A stretch of 64,000 bases of DNA, taken from positions 496,001 through 560,000 of the forward strand of contig OZ037842.1 in the NCBI GenBank assembly GCA_964035575.1. The letters are read 5' to 3'. Shown here piece after piece: positions 21,745 to 33,645 of this stretch. The notes below the pieces were generated by a model. The model saw only the letters and a list, made by a program, of their open reading frames with translations. It did no database searches and was not told the origin of the DNA. The stretch is from Rhynchopus sp. YZ270_cl-10. Lineage: Eukaryota; Euglenozoa; Diplonemea; Diplonemida; Diplonemidae. Both the position numbers and the translations under genes were made by a program. Position 1 is the first letter of the stretch. Every line of letters begins with the position of its first letter.

Positions 21745-22158
21745 TCACAATCGTTATCGCACATTAGCTGAAAAGTAAGATGACCGTTAGATTTGCAATT
21801 TTTTGGTCACCTTGATAAAGTACACACCGTCAGAACAGAAAAGACATGCATGCATTGGACGAGAGGGGAAAGAACATAAGGGAAAGAAAACAGAACCATG
21901 CAGAGTTACCCCCTAGCCCCCCCACCCCCCCATCCCCATTTGTACTCATCTCCGCCTTTGAACCTTCCATTCGTGTGGTTCGCATCGTACCTGTTGTGCT
22001 AGTTGTGCGAAAAGGAAATGGTGTTCGTTGATGCACGGAAGACTCTAACAAAAGAGATACAAAGCAAAAACGAAGGCAACTTAAAAGAAAAGAAAACAAG
22101 CAATACAAATAAGACTGAAAGAAAGAAAACGTAGAACTAAAAGATGCGAAAAGAGAGG

Positions 22159-24982
22159 TCAAATTTTCACAAGAGACGTTGTGCAGAAGATGTCTCTCAG
22201 CGCAGGTGTCTGGTTTGGCAATGCCCTCGACTGTGCCTCAGCGAGCAGTGCATTTGCCACATCCACACCAGGCAGCTCACAGCCTTGAAGTTCCTGCATC
22301 GCATCATGCAGCTTCCCCTCGTAGATGTAAAGAACTGCCTGGTTCAGGTGGCGGTAAGGGTCGTTCGTGTCCTGCTGGTCAAGTTGGTACATCCACTCCT
22401 CGTTCCCAGCCTTGTGCCGTGAAATGATCTCATGCAGCATGGTCGACCTGTTGTTCAGTGTCGCCACCTTAACAACCTTCCGCAAAACAAGACGCTGTTT
22501 CGCCTCGTTGCTCACATCCCCGCATGCAAGGAGCTGCACACCCCACCGCCGTCCACACCGCTCAAGGGCACGCACGTTGCACGACACAGCTCCAATGATT
22601 CCGTACTTCTTCAGCCCTGTGCAACCCATTGTCCCGCACATCGCCTTCCCTGAAGACACTCCACAGTTCACTTTCAGGCTCTCTCCAAGTGTTTCACGGA
22701 TGTGGATGCCGAGTTCTGCAGCCTTTAGTGCGTAGCTCGACGCGAACAGTGCGGTGTTGAAGGAGACGGTGATACGGTCGCCTGACACGTCTTCGATGAT
22801 GCCACGGAACTTCTTTGCACCGGCAACCATTGTGTCGCAGTAGCGTGCAAGCACTTCGTTGACTGTCTGCGTGTTTGTGATTGTGTGCAGGTCAGCGACA
22901 TTTGAGACAAGCAACGCTATGCTTTTGTTCTTCAAACCTTGCACAAATATCTTTGTCATAGGTTGCTGCTGGCTGCTTGAGTGCATGTGGGAAGACGACC
23001 GTGAAGTCGAAGCACGCCCACCAGAGAGGGTCTCACCTACCGTCTTGGGAACGTCGGTCTCGTCCTCGGTCTGAGACTCAACAAGCACACTCTGTGGAAG
23101 GTACTGACGGTACTCAATCAGGTTTTTCATCATCTGTTTGAAGGACTGCTCCATTGCACACACTTCTGAGAGTGAACTCAGAGGCCTATCGGCGTCAACA
23201 CTATCCAAGTCCATAATAGCAACGTGTGACATGTCCTCCATGAGTTGGATCAGAGGCTTTGTGATGCGGAAGACAAGGTACACCGTCAGCCCAATAGGGA
23301 TCAGCGCAGCAACGACAACAACAATGTAGAGAATCATGCGTGCCTCTTCAAGGTCGTCGTCCACCTTTGCCTCCTCTGCACGGATGTTCTCCTGTGTTGC
23401 TGTGTTCAGATCGTCCACCTCACCAAGGATGTACTCCCTGTCAATCAGTGCCACCACGTACCAGTTCAGACCACGTCCGTTGTCGAACAGTTTCACGCTG
23501 TAAAGTGCAAAGTTATAAGTGTATCTCATTGACATATGACATACGTGACAAAGAACTCCTCATCATCAGGACGGCGTGTCGTGTTCATCATGAAGGATCC
23601 AGGAACGCCTTGCTGCAACAGGTGTTCTGCATTGGTTGTGGTGTATGTTTCGTTGACCACATGTGGCAGCGTGAGGTAGTCCACTGTGCCTGCAACCAGT
23701 GGGTCGTCGGTGTCCTTCGCAGGCATGGGCACTTCATAGGCGCCAGTGAAAGACCTGTAAGAATGTGGATAGATACATAACTGTAAAACAAACAAAACTC
23801 GTATTACGCTGTGCCTCTTGTGCACACACATTCGCTTACATGATTGACAGCATGCGGGAACACGATGGGTTTGAAACTTGGTTATATCTTCATCGCAGTG
23901 ACGGTTGTTCAGGATGATGCCGTCACCCTATGAGATTGCATTACAGGCCAAGGCACGGTACTTGACTCTCGAACAAAACAAACATACGTTCCGTGCGACG
24001 TCCCTGCCATGTACCAATGCTGCCAGCCTTCCACCACCCAGTTGTGACGCACTGTCGCAAACACCCTTCCCAGACTTCCCTTCCCGAGGTCAAGGGTCTT
24101 CAGAAACGCTGTGATCTTCCTCATATCTGTACCGGCGTACGTTATCCCAACGCGATTGCCTGCATTGTCAACGTACACACACTGTGAGATGACCCCGACG
24201 TAGTAGCCCAGGTCCGTCAATGGAGAGTACATGCTGTACCCAACCGGTTGGTAGTTCAGGAGTGCCAAGTGCTTTGCCTCGATGTTATGGTATGGGTTGT
24301 TGCAGGGCACATCGAACTCTTTGCCTCGTGAGTTGACAGCTCGCTCTGATGTTGCAAGGCAGTCCACAGGGTAAGCTGGATAGTGGTCATTGGGGTAGCC
24401 GTACGCATCACCAGACCCATTAGGAAAGACATCTCCCTGAACGCTTCTATTTACCGCAGGCAGGGTGGTCATGTGGTCGTAGTCAGTGCCGTTGTTGACC
24501 AGACTATTGAGATGCATGTAGCCATCAGGGCGGATCCCGAGGGTAAGAAAGCTCTCAAACATCTGCATCGTCTGCAACTTCGTGGTCACAATGCCCACCC
24601 CATCATAGTTGTCGTTACGAGCGACCATGTGGTAGAAAAGCTTCCGCCAGCTGTAGATGTAGTCCCAGGAGGTCATCACGGCGGTCGTCTCGGTCATTAT
24701 CTGGTGGCAGATCTGGTCGCTTGCATCGTGAACAGTGACAAAGAAAGCGGAAAACTGCCTGACAACAGAGTCGGCCTGCTGGTTGAGGTACAACTCCGAC
24801 AGCTTCACAACAGTGGTGCTCCCAACATCAAAAGCACTGCCGACAGACTCCTGCAGCAGGTCTTCTGTGTCACGCAGGGCAGAGTCACCACTCCACACTG
24901 CCATCGACGTGCACAGACAGGCCACCGCAGCGATGCAGAACACCACAAGCCCGACATTCAGCGCCCTGATCGATACAATCAT
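22159..24982 (-). CDS. Receptor-type pseudo-nucleotidyl cyclase, copy C
   Basis: Exons 24982-23988, 23754-23545 and 23497-22159 give 847 residues. Intron 1 is 233 nt, intron 2 is 47 nt, both GTATGT...ACAG in phase 2. Residues 8-28 are a signal-anchor, about 30-455 extracytoplasmic, 456-478 the second membrane segment, 479-530 HAMP-like, 545-590 a Ser/Gln-rich variable linker, 594-760 the class III cyclase homology domain, 766-800 a TPR-like pair of helices. In the cyclase domain Ser600 stands where the first metal Asp is expected, Asp638 where the substrate Lys is expected, Gly701 at the purine-specifying position, Cys708 and Ala712 at the transition-state Asn and Arg positions; Asp642 (SGD) is kept. 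I infer loss of normal cyclase chemistry. 5' flank is shared with copy D. Confidence 0.92.
23805..23836 (-). repeat. Loop-hairpin element, type B, within intron 1 of copy C
   Basis: Minus-strand TGTGC-ACAAGAG-GCACA, a five-pair stem with a loop one base from ACGAGAG. It lies in the transcribed strand of an intron. Confidence 0.45.
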
Positions 24983-25358
24983 TGTGTACAAATGTGCTGA
25001 GTGGTGTGTGTGAGATAGTGCGGGGGAAGTGGTACGGTGGAAAGTGGTTCAACGAAACAGGACATCTATTTCTTTCCTCCTACCATCCACGAAGCTTCCC
25101 TCATTTGCACAAAGCCCAGTCACCCACTATCAACCAAAGAACGAACACAGCCATGCAGAACATCACTGAAGTGAGACTGCCAAACTGTGCCGCACTTTGC
25201 ATCCAGAGGGCTGTGCCTGGGAAATGAAAACTGAAAACAATTTTTTGGTGAACAGAAACGGAGACAACACATGCAAAACATAGATTGGTGCAATCGGTGT
25301 GGGTGCTGAGAGTATCACACAGAGGCCCCACACATGCACGATGTATCTTTGCTGTGTT
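24983..25358 (-). repeat. 5' flank shared by copies C and D
   Basis: This segment is nearly identical to 37565-37941, upstream of copy D. It shows that the duplication that made C and D included about 370 bp upstream of the start codon. A part of it (25270-25380) recurs at 49617-49730 next to copy E. It may hold the promoter; no TATA-like box is obvious next to the ATG. Confidence 0.75.
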
Positions 25359-25479
25359 TGCAACACTGTACGGTTCACAACAGATTATTTTTCCTCGAAT
25401 GAGTACATACACATCAAACGATGGGGTGAAACTGGTAGGACCAACACCATTGCAGAAACGGACAAAAGCAAATGACTGT

Positions 25480-25610
25480 AAGATGAACCTAAGCCTCACT
25501 CAACGCTTAGTCACCTCAGTAAACAAAAAGAAGTTGAATGCAAAACACTATCGCGCTCATACGAAATCAAAAACAAAAAGCATAAGAAGCTAAGCCCTTG
25601 CTTAGTCATC
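25480..25610 (-). repeat. Two loop-hairpins (25480-25519 and 25587-25610)
   Basis: The first keeps CTAAGC/GCTTAG and the outer stem but has a longer loop (GTTGAGTGAG on the minus strand, replacing ACGAGAG). The second keeps only the inner stem CTAAGC/GCTTAG with loop AAG plus the 3' outer strand. Confidence 0.45.
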
Positions 25611-26076
25611 AAAAAAAAAAGATTTAACATAGAGTGGCCAGAAGACTCAGGCTGTACGGAACACTGCGATGGTGAGACTGCTCCCCTTTTATCTCTCTAT
25701 TGATGGGGATCTGTCCGCATGTATACCAAAAGTCGATTTGCCATGTAGAAAAAAAAAAATATCAACGAGTGTAACAATGAGGCTAAAACGCCAGCTATCA
25801 AAGAGCACCACTGCTGAAGGGGGACACATAGCATGTGATAAAAAAAATAACTCAAAATTCATAAACTTTCCATTGAGAAAGCGCACACAAGAAGGACGTT
25901 AAAACAGATCCAGTCTTTTAACAATAAAGAAAAAGTTGAGAGGAGAATATGCGTGCATACACATCTTTTTCCAGCGTTATCGAGGGTGTTCACGCTCCTG
26001 TTGCCGGAAGCGAAACGGCGAAACGGCACTTAGCAATAATATTGTGCCTGCATACACATCGCAAAAATAAAAGAAA

Positions 26077-26120
26077 GGTTTATAAGATGATCCTAAGCCT
26101 CTCGTGCTCAGTCACCTTAG
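26077..26120 (-). repeat. Loop-hairpin element, type A
   Basis: The inner stem is CTGAGC/GCTTAG (one G-U pair) with loop ACGAGAG; outer stem and GTTTAT flank are as in the reference copy. Confidence 0.6.
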
Positions 26121-26739
26121 CACCACCAAATAAAAGATCGCTAAAAAAAGGCTGCCCACACCTAACAGGGTGTAGGGCAGTACCCTCATGTCTTTATATT
26201 AGGACATAGGCGGCACTTCAGCATCTAGAGGTAGTGTTGCGAAGAAAGAACTTTGGTATAACCAAATGTAGAAAGAAAAATGCAAGGGGGTAGGGGAGGG
26301 CAAAAAAAAAAAAAAGAAAAAAAATGTTGAAAAATCGGGAGTTGAGGAAGTGGAAGTGGAAGAGAGGAAAGTAAAGATTGTGGTTTTCGTTATAAACAGA
26401 AAAACGACGCATGCCATGCAGATGACACACAAATGACAAGCCACTTTATGTGGCGAGGAATGAAGGATATAAAGTGGAAGAATGCTGAGCACACTCAGGT
26501 TCAAAGAAATAGATTTTGTGCAGTGTCAACAATCACCTGCTAATGCAGGATCTGTACTCAATATTGCCCGAAGGCTGTATACTTTAAAATATATACACAG
26601 GTCGCCCCCCTTTTTGAGCGATGATTCAATTTTTTTCAATTCAACTGGCGTACTGTTGACAGTCCAAGTATATTTTAGCGTCCACTAAAAAGAGCGGAGG
26701 TGTGTAGTGTGGAGCGCATCCTTTGGGTGTCTGTTTACA

Positions 26740-26819
26740 CAGGGTTGGAGCGTGGTAAAACCCCAAACCGGGTCAAATGGGATCGTTTTCTAAAATACCC
26801 AATCCACGCTCCAACTCTG
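26740..26819. repeat. 80-bp inverted repeat
   Basis: CAGGGTTGGAGCGTGG at the left and CCACGCTCCAACTCTG at the right are complementary except for one base. It resembles a tiny MITE; no convincing target duplication. Confidence 0.45.
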
Positions 26820-28190
26820 GGCCAAGTTTTCAACAAAAAAAAAAAAAAGGTTCGGGGATTGACATCTGAAAATCAATGTAGCGCAAATTTTGTGTGTTTG
26901 TGTACACTGAGATTCTGTTGCTCTCGCACAGACAAAATATTGTGTGTTTTGTAAATTGGTTATATTCCAGGGAATTTCCTGTGGACGTTTTCTTTCTTTT
27001 TTCTGAATTACCATTTCTTGGAAAGGAGAATGTACAATCCCTAGAATCTCCAAGAAAAATGGAGTCGGCGGGCTAATGAGGAAAATTGCCTTTCCTAAAC
27101 GTGCACACAACAAAAAGGGGGGAGGTGTCATCACTCACCTATATCATTGAAATAACATTGCTTACCAATGGTACACTCCAATGCTGCCCCCCTCTTTTCT
27201 TCTATGTGGCATCGTGCATACTTTTTTTTAGGAGTTCGAATTCCTCTGACCGCGAGAGGGTGTTACTAGGTTTTAGGTTATATTTTTTTTCAGCCAATAC
27301 CCCCCCATGAACGCATTTTGTTGCATCGGCAATCACCAAAGAAGAAGAGATAGATAGTTTCTGTGCGCGATGCCACCCGAAGGCTAGTATACCCATTTTT
27401 TTTTTTTTTTTTTGTAGTTTCGACCAGGGTAGATCCTTAGCGAAAGTGAAAATAAGGATTCGAGTTTTTTTATTTTTTTTTCCTTTTTTTTTTTCCTTTT
27501 TTCTCTGGCCCATTTTTTTGGTTACCTACTAATTTCCAGCCACAGAGTGGCACCACCACGGTCCGCAATCGATCCGGAAAGTCAAAATAAGGGGGAAACC
27601 AAAAGGAAAAAAAGTAAAAGTTCGCTACCGTTTTTTGGCTGGCCTTCGGCCCGCCAATGCCCCTTTAATATTTGTCTTCACTTCATAAGACAAGGACCAA
27701 TGAGTGTCAATTCTCAGTGTCACCTTGCATAAGACAATTTTGAAGCATATTTTTGAAGAACACAATTACTATGTCCACAAACCCGCAAAGCGGACCATTG
27801 TAAAAGGGTTGGTGCTGAGGGTGGAGGTTTCGAAGAAGTGCGTGTGTGTTAAAGGTCGGGTATGAGTAAATAAAGACTTCAACCGGACCAAGGCAGAGAC
27901 ACAACACTGTTAGGCCAAAATCCAAAAACCCATAGGGCCCCAGCAGCATTGTTGTCGAAAATCCCCACTTAATTTTTGGTGGGATTTTGAACTTTGCCCA
28001 AAACCTGCGGAAAAAAATTTCCGAAAAATTACAAGAGGCCGCCCCGTACCCCCTCCAAGCAAATAAAAAAGTAAAAGAATGCCCTTCCTCAGTCCGGAAG
28101 TATCACCTCAACCGGTCACCTGCCGTAAAAGAGAGAGAGGTTACAGAAAAAGAAGAAAAAGTAGATGTCAAAAAAAAAAAAAAAAAAAAA

Positions 28191-30139
28191 GGGAAATAGT
28201 CAGATTTACCCTACCCTATTTTGAAAAAGTTCAGACTTGCCCGAAATAAGTTCAGACTTGCCCTAAAAGTGTTTTTAGGGCAAGTCTGAACTTATTTCGG
28301 GCAAGTCTGAACTTATTTCGGGCAAGTCTGAACTTATTTTTAGGGCAAACACTTTTTTTAGGGCAAGTCTGAACTTTTTTAGGGCAAGTCTGAACTTTTT
28401 TAGGGCAACCCTGCACTTATTTATTGGGCAAGCTGGGGGCTCTTGGGTTACAGAGCCCGGCGGTCGTCGTTTTTGCGTTTCTGTTTAGGGCACGTATGGG
28501 CTATTCGCGACGAGTCCTGGTAGTGAAATGAGCAACCTATGGTATGGAGCTTTTTTTCCATGCAACTGAATTTCCTCGTGTCCAGGACACCCCACTTTCC
28601 GAGCAAAATTAAATAATGACACAAATGGGAGGGGAAAACCCTCTGACCTTTATCATCACTCTAAAAAACTCTCAGGTACCGCACCGCAGTACCGCACCAC
28701 GATCCGAGACCCGTACAGAACAGAGACCAGAAAAAAGACTTCCGCACCCAAACGCGACTCCTCATAGAACACGACGTAGTAGTAACAAAAAAAAAATACC
28801 GATTACTGCAGTAAGTACAAAGCCTTTGGGCGACATTGTACAGGTCCTACATCATGTACGTAAAATTGTCGATACAACCAAAGAAAAGCATAGTGGTGCA
28901 CCCTCGGGTGTCTGCACTACTGCAACAACTATTTCTATAGCTACAGTTTCCCCACCTCTACCTTTAACTTTTTATACGAGGATGTAATTCTCCGGGATTA
29001 CTCCGCGATTGTCGTCACAACAAAAAAGTCCAGAGGACTTGTTGGTCGCCTTACTCATTTGGATCAACGGTATGTATATGCTACTCATTACAATGTTAGC
29101 CACTTCTATTGCCAGACACCGGGGCAAATAGTAAGTGCAAGAAAACTGCTTTTTGGAAACCAGGAAAACATGATGGACACTCCACTCCACGTGCGGACAT
29201 GTTTGGCACTTCTGCATGCGTGCAGTATCCAAATGTGTCCCCGTGGGAACAAAGTGATAAAGATGTGTCCACTGTGTACAGGGAAAAAACTTTGCGCTCC
29301 CCCGGACAGTGCACAATTCAACCCCTTGTTGTGGGTGGTCTTGTTGCCTTTTGGAACAACAACAATTTTTCCACGTTGTTGCATTTTGGCCAGGCATGCT
29401 CTTGAAAGCATGACAATTTGATTGCGTATGGACAAAGCAAATAACCAAGTATGAATTCTGAGTTGAAATGTGAGAGATGTTGTGGGAAGGGGAGTTCGCT
29501 CCTTTCAACGATGACCTCGTTGTTCTTCAATAGGCATGTCTTAACCGACCACATAAATAAAATTGTGCCGGCCTCGAAGGATTCTAAGCAAACCCGCGTG
29601 GTAGCTAAACACTGACTCTCTCTCAATTCAACAAAGAAGGAATACTTGGTAATTTGTGGAGCACCCGTGCATGAAAATTGTAAAACTTTGCGCCCCACGT
29701 TGCCCCAGAACACGGCTTCCTTTGTAACCGGTTCTGGCCCAACGTGGACTGCCTGTTCACCCTTTCCGGGTGGCTGGTGGTTTCTGGCATCAATTTTTGG
29801 GCTCCGGCTCGGTTAGGCATTTTAGGGCAATGAAACAAGTCATACCACCATACCATGGGGCCCCAAGAGTGCCCCAGCCAAAGTGGCCTGACTTGTTGCC
29901 CTAAAATAAGTTCAGACTTACCCTAAAAATAAGTTCAGACTTGCCCTAAAAAAGTTCAGACTTGCCCTAAAAAAGTTCAGACTTGCCCTAAAAAAAGTGT
30001 TTGCCCTAAAAATAAGTTCAGACTTGCCCTAAAAACACTTTTAGGGCAAGTCTGAACTTATTTTCGGGCAAGTCTGAACTTTTTCATAGGGCAAGTCTGA
30101 ACTTTTTCAAAATAGGGTAGGGTAAGTCTGACTATCTCC

Positions 30140-30140
<1 letters not shown>
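28191..30140. mobile_element. Long-TIR DNA element (1,950 bp) with iterated terminal motif
   Basis: The outermost bases are GGGA(A/G)ATAGTCAGA on both ends in inverted orientation. The arms (28191-28440 and 29885-30140) are inverted copies about 250 bp long, made of many copies of AGTTCAGACTTGCCCTAAAA in both directions. It is inserted in a poly-A tract, so the target duplication is hidden in A-runs. The 1.4-kb interior has no recognisable transposase. One part (29260-29410) is related, in reverse, to the BED-finger-like segment at 41328, so a transposase remnant is possible. Such arms with iterated sites are typical of Mutator-like or foldback elements; the family is not proven. Confidence 0.8.
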
Positions 30141-30179
<39 letters not shown>

Positions 30180-30329
30180 CGCTGCGCTCGTGGAGGTTCA
30201 CCCAATGCGGTCTCGCCTACCCAAACTGCTGGTGCATTGGCACTACCTATTTAATTTTGAAAATTTTCTTGCTAATGCCGGGCACTACCACTTTTTTTCA
30301 GAATGTTTCTAGAAAGTATTACCCTTGTC

Positions 30330-30700
30330 AGAGGGCGCAGTGTCCGACAAGGGTCACAGCCAGAATGCGATTTAATTGGTCAAATGCCGAAGGAAAAGGA
30401 AGCATGCGAAAGAAAAAAAGTAGCGTACCGTGCGCCTGCGGCGCAAGATTGTAACCCACCCTTCCCATGACTAGTTTGGCAGTAAAAATGTGCAATTTTG
30501 AGCGCAATTTTTTGAAATGTTTCGTACCGTGGCTTCGCCAGGAACCTTTGGGTGCCATGACCACCGTTTCTTTTTGTAAATATACTGAGGTCACTGCGCG
30601 TGCCTGGTGCAAATATCAATACAGTGCCGAACTCCGCAGTAGGATAACCGAGGAATTCTCACATTCCGCCGGAGGCCCCAAACGAGCTGGGTTGGGCTCG
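30330..30700 (+). repeat. Dispersed about 330-bp repeat with two GCGTACCGTG-type hairpins
   Basis: Alignable along its length with 39755-40105, for example CACAGCCAGAATGCGA, GTAGCGTACCGTGCGCCTGC, CGTACCGTGGCTTCGCCAGG, GACCACCGTTTCTTTTTGTA and CGAGGAATTCTC. Two sites share the GTACCGTG core followed by different hairpins (GCGCC-TGC-GGCGC and GGC-TTC-GCC). Partial reverse copies lie at 2600 and 48000. Confidence 0.7.
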
Positions 30701-30839
30701 ACCGAGATTCAGCGAAAACCCCCAAAACCTATATTATCCCCTGGGGTATAGTTCTACGACAGCTGATATGTGTAAAAAAACACCACTATTCTGCCTCAGT
30801 ACAGTACCAACCTGCTTGTTGGATTTTTTTTTAGACCGT

Positions 30840-30930
30840 CACTCAATTTTTCCGCTCGCTGCGCGAGCGGAAAAACCATCAACCCCCACGATTCCCAAAA
30901 AACCTGAAAGTTAGCGTCAGGCCTGCGCGG
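30840..30930 (+). repeat. TTAGCGTCAGGCCTG module with GC palindrome
   Basis: The palindrome TTCCGCTCGCTGCGCGAGCG is followed 50 bp on by GTTAGCGTCAGGCCTGCG and GCGGAAAAATTT. The same order occurs at 33190-33312 and, reversed, at 38583-38690. Confidence 0.5.
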
Positions 30931-32120
30931 AAAAATTTGAAAAACGGGAGAGAAAAAAAAAGGAAAAAAACGAAAATAAATCTGGGATTATTAGCGTTTT
31001 TAGCGAAAATAAGGATCTACCCTGGTTTCGACAATCATCTGTCCGAGGACGGGTTCTGTACAACAAAGTCGCCCGAAGGCTAATGAATTTTAAAGGTACA
31101 GATGAGTTCATCCTCAACCCAAAGAATTCTCTTTTTTAGAAAAATATTTTTCTTCATTTTTACAAAACGGGCGAGGATACTCACATTTCTTTTTCTTTTT
31201 TGTATCGACAATCACTTTACACCTACTGGTATAGATATATGCGTATAGACGCAGATCATCCTCAACCCTTAAGAGCAACTTTTTATTTCACAGATTTCAC
31301 TATTTTCCAAATTCACGCTTAAAGGTGGTTACAGGCAACAGAAAAAGTTTCTGCCCTGTGAGTAAAGAACAGGAGGAAGAGAAGGAGGGGGTGTAGCGCA
31401 ACAACCTAATGAGGTCTAGCACGGGGCAGGAGCGCTCTGTCTTTTTTTTTTTTTTTTTTGTTTTTTTTTGTTTTTTGTTTTTTTTTTTTTTTGTTTTTTT
31501 GTTTTAAATTTTTGCTGTTTACAGTCGACCAATCACCTCCGAGTCTGTGCTCAATGTCGCAAGGCTATTGTACCCACAAAGACAGCGATAATTTTCTTCT
31601 GGAATGGTGGAGCTACCATCTGTACAACACCTCCACCATTCCTATGTTTTTTTCCCGCTTTCTGGAATGATCACAGAGGGGGGTGGTGACAACTCCTGTG
31701 GATGTCAAGACAAGTCGCACTGCAATAAAACGAAATAAAATAAAATGAAACCAAAACGAATTAAAATTTGAAGCACGAATGTGTTCTTTGTTGCACATTA
31801 CAAAAAAAAAAAAAGCAAAAAATGGTGTGACTGAAAAAAGAAAGAAAAAAGGTCTATTTTGTTGTTCTTGTCTGGTACAAAGTACCGGTATTTTCGTCAT
31901 TTTCAGATTTTCAAAACATTTTCAAATCAAACAAACAAACAAACAAACGAAAAGTAGAACGACGCACCTAGTCTGCAGACTGCAGCCAGCTTCTGTGAAG
32001 GTAGCAACAGCAGGGTCCTCAAGGGGGTGCAAAAAAAAATTTTTGCACCCAAAAAAAAAAAAAAATAAAAAATTCGGGGGGTGCAAAAAATATTTTTGCA
32101 CCCCCCCAAAAAAAAAGAAA

Positions 32121-32163
32121 AGTTTATAAGATGATCCTAAGCCTCTCGTGCTTAGTCACCTTA
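32121..32163 (-). repeat. Loop-hairpin element, type A, inside a hAT-like element
   Basis: Consensus hairpin with GTTTAT flank. It begins 10 nt after the stop codon of the 226-codon frame, on the same strand, so it would lie in that transcript's 3' region. Confidence 0.6.
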
Positions 32164-32172
32164 TCATATTCG

Positions 32173-32853
32173 TTATCGCACAGCTTCAGCTGCGCTGGCT
32201 TCTACAAGTTTGTTGTCAGGGATGATGTCATTTCCCCAGCCGGAGTTCGTAATTTTGGCACGTACGATGACGTGTTCGAGCATGTGCATAGTGTAGCGCG
32301 GGTACGTAAAAACTGGGCGACGGTCGTAGCCTATAAGTCCGGGTGCGCCAATGGACCGGAGGCCCCGTGAGGAGGAGATGGCAGATGCGGGAAATGGGTT
32401 TTGGATCCCAAGAGCTTTGCACAGGCGGTGAAGCTTGTTGAGCAATGTGCGCAAGGCAGAGGCCCGTTCTCTAATGTTAGAGGTTGGCCGGAGAACGTAG
32501 ATCCTGTGGAAAATTTCCAAGTCAATGGCAAGTTCCACGCATGTCACAGGCAGGTTGGCGGTGCTCCATTTCAGGGAGGAGGCCCATTGGAGCATTCGCT
32601 TCAGTTCGTGGCGCTTCTGCTTGCATCTCGGATCATCGTCCTTCCCAAAGAAAGGGGCGAGCTGCCGGTAGATGGCCTCCTGGTATGGGGGCGCATCGAA
32701 CACTTCAAAGTCCATACGCCATGGGTGGCGTGCAGGCGCTGTGGTCGTCCGCGAGGACAGGTGATCATCTACTGCGGTGGTGACGTCCAGCAGGTATCTC
32801 TGCGTGTCAACGACGACTTGCTTGGGCGTGTTCGTGGGAGCTATGCCATGCAT
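32173..32853 (-). CDS. Unrecognised 226-residue protein or fragment within a hAT-like element
   Basis: It starts at ATG and has balanced amino-acid composition and codon use unlike the low-complexity frames around it. The middle (RERASALRTLLNKLHRLCKA) is helical and basic; HPWRMDFEVFDAPPYQEAIY lies before it. I do not recognise the family and it lacks the hAT C-terminal dimerisation signature. Options are a host gene fragment captured by the element, or part of another transposon protein (the helical region is loosely like the N-terminal helical domain of tyrosine recombinases; weak). The coding strand agrees with the host genes. Confidence 0.45.
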   Translation of the reverse strand: MHGIAPTNTPKQVVVDTQRYLLDVTTAVDDHLSSRTTTAPARHPWRMDFEVFDAPPYQEAIYRQLAPFFGKDDDPRCKQKRHELKRMLQWASSLKWSTANLPVTCVELAIDLEIFHRIYVLRPTSNIRERASALRTLLNKLHRLCKALGIQNPFPASAISSSRGLRSIGAPGLIGYDRRPVFTYPRYTMHMLEHVIVRAKITNSGWGNDIIPDNKLVEASAAEAVR

Positions 32854-33522
32854 AGCCAGGCAACTCGGGGTGTTCGGGCCGATCCTGTCAAAAAAAAAAA
32901 AAAAGTTTTTTTGGGGCGAAAAAAATTTTTTTGAGGGGGTATTTCAGGCTTCAGCAGGGATTCTCTGGCTTTTCGTCAGCACCACAACGGACACAGCCAA
33001 GCACCACTCGGTGGCTGTCACACTCACAATGTGTGAAAGTGGTGCCAGGGATGCTCCCTGTGATTGTCGCCACCTTTAGCAGTTCCAGGAAAGCAAGCGA
33101 AGTGATTATGTGGAAGTGTATTTCGTTTTATGCATGGGTACTGAGTGTAATTTTCCGCTCGCTGCGCTCGCGGAGGTACACATTAAAAATTTTTTCCGCT
33201 CGCTTCGCGAGCGGAAAGCCCCAATGTGAAATAAAAAAACGGGCGCGGAAAAATTTTTTTGAGCCTCCCACGATTTCACAAAAAGCCCAAAAAAATTAGC
33301 GTCAGGCCCTGGTTTCCCCATTTTCCCGTGAATTTTCACACCTCTACCAACTATGTCAGGGAGGAGCGCGCGCGACGACCGCTTGTCTGGGGAGAAAGCT
33401 CGGAATAGACTTTTCTGAAGGGTTTTGTACAGAAAAATTTTTGCACCCCTAAAATTCCCAGAGGGGGGTGCAGGCTGAGGACCCTGAGCAACAGTCATAT
33501 AAAAAAAAAAAAAGGGTTGTTA

Positions 33523-33645
33523 TTGAGGCAGGCACCTCCGGCTGACCCTATGCCAGCCCCGGATGAAAACACAATAAAAAAAGAAAAAATGAAACAATAT
33601 ATATTGGGAAGATGAGCTTAGCCTCGTGCTCAGTCATCTCAGTGA
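33523..33645 (-). repeat. Type-G element (33523-33570) and type-A hairpin (33609-33641)
   Basis: The G part has GAGGCAGGCACCTCCGGCTG and CCCCGGATGAAAACACAATA. The hairpin reads GAGATGA-CTGAGC-ACGAG-GCTAAG-CTCATCTT on the minus strand: the outer stem has A-U where the reference has G-U. Confidence 0.5.

Larger units (their letters stand above)
13737..22158. other. Intergenic interval with hairpins, MITEs and a Tc1/mariner element
   Basis: No host gene is recognisable. Contents listed separately: loop-hairpins near 14.1, 15.6, 16.1, 20.5, 20.8 and 21.7 kb; MITE copy 2 at 15.1 kb; a palindrome cluster at 17.2-17.6 kb; a TA-flanked element at 17.8-18.8 kb; the Tc1/mariner element at 19.0-20.4 kb; and a piggyBac-like MITE at 21.0-21.4 kb. 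The stretch 14.2-14.9 kb shows nothing beyond A/T-rich sequence. Confidence 0.6.
32011..33486. mobile_element. hAT-like element (1,476 bp) carrying a reading frame
   Basis: The ends CAGGGTCCTCA and TGAGGACCCTG are perfect 11-bp inverted repeats. They are flanked by the exact 8-bp duplication AGCAACAG (32003-32010 and 33487-33494). TIR beginning CAG and an 8-bp duplication fit hAT elements. The inside carries subterminal GGGTGCAAAAA palindromes, a loop-hairpin (32121), a 226-codon frame (32173-32853), and the GC palindromes and TTAGCGTCAGGCC module at 33150-33312. No hAT transposase is seen, so it is probably non-autonomous. Confidence 0.85.

Noticed and set aside
25101-25499. Minus-strand frame of 132 codons in the shared 5' flank of copies C and D
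   Set aside because: The counterpart at 37683-38088 is broken up differently and shows no coding-type conservation; it is probably promoter/leader sequence.
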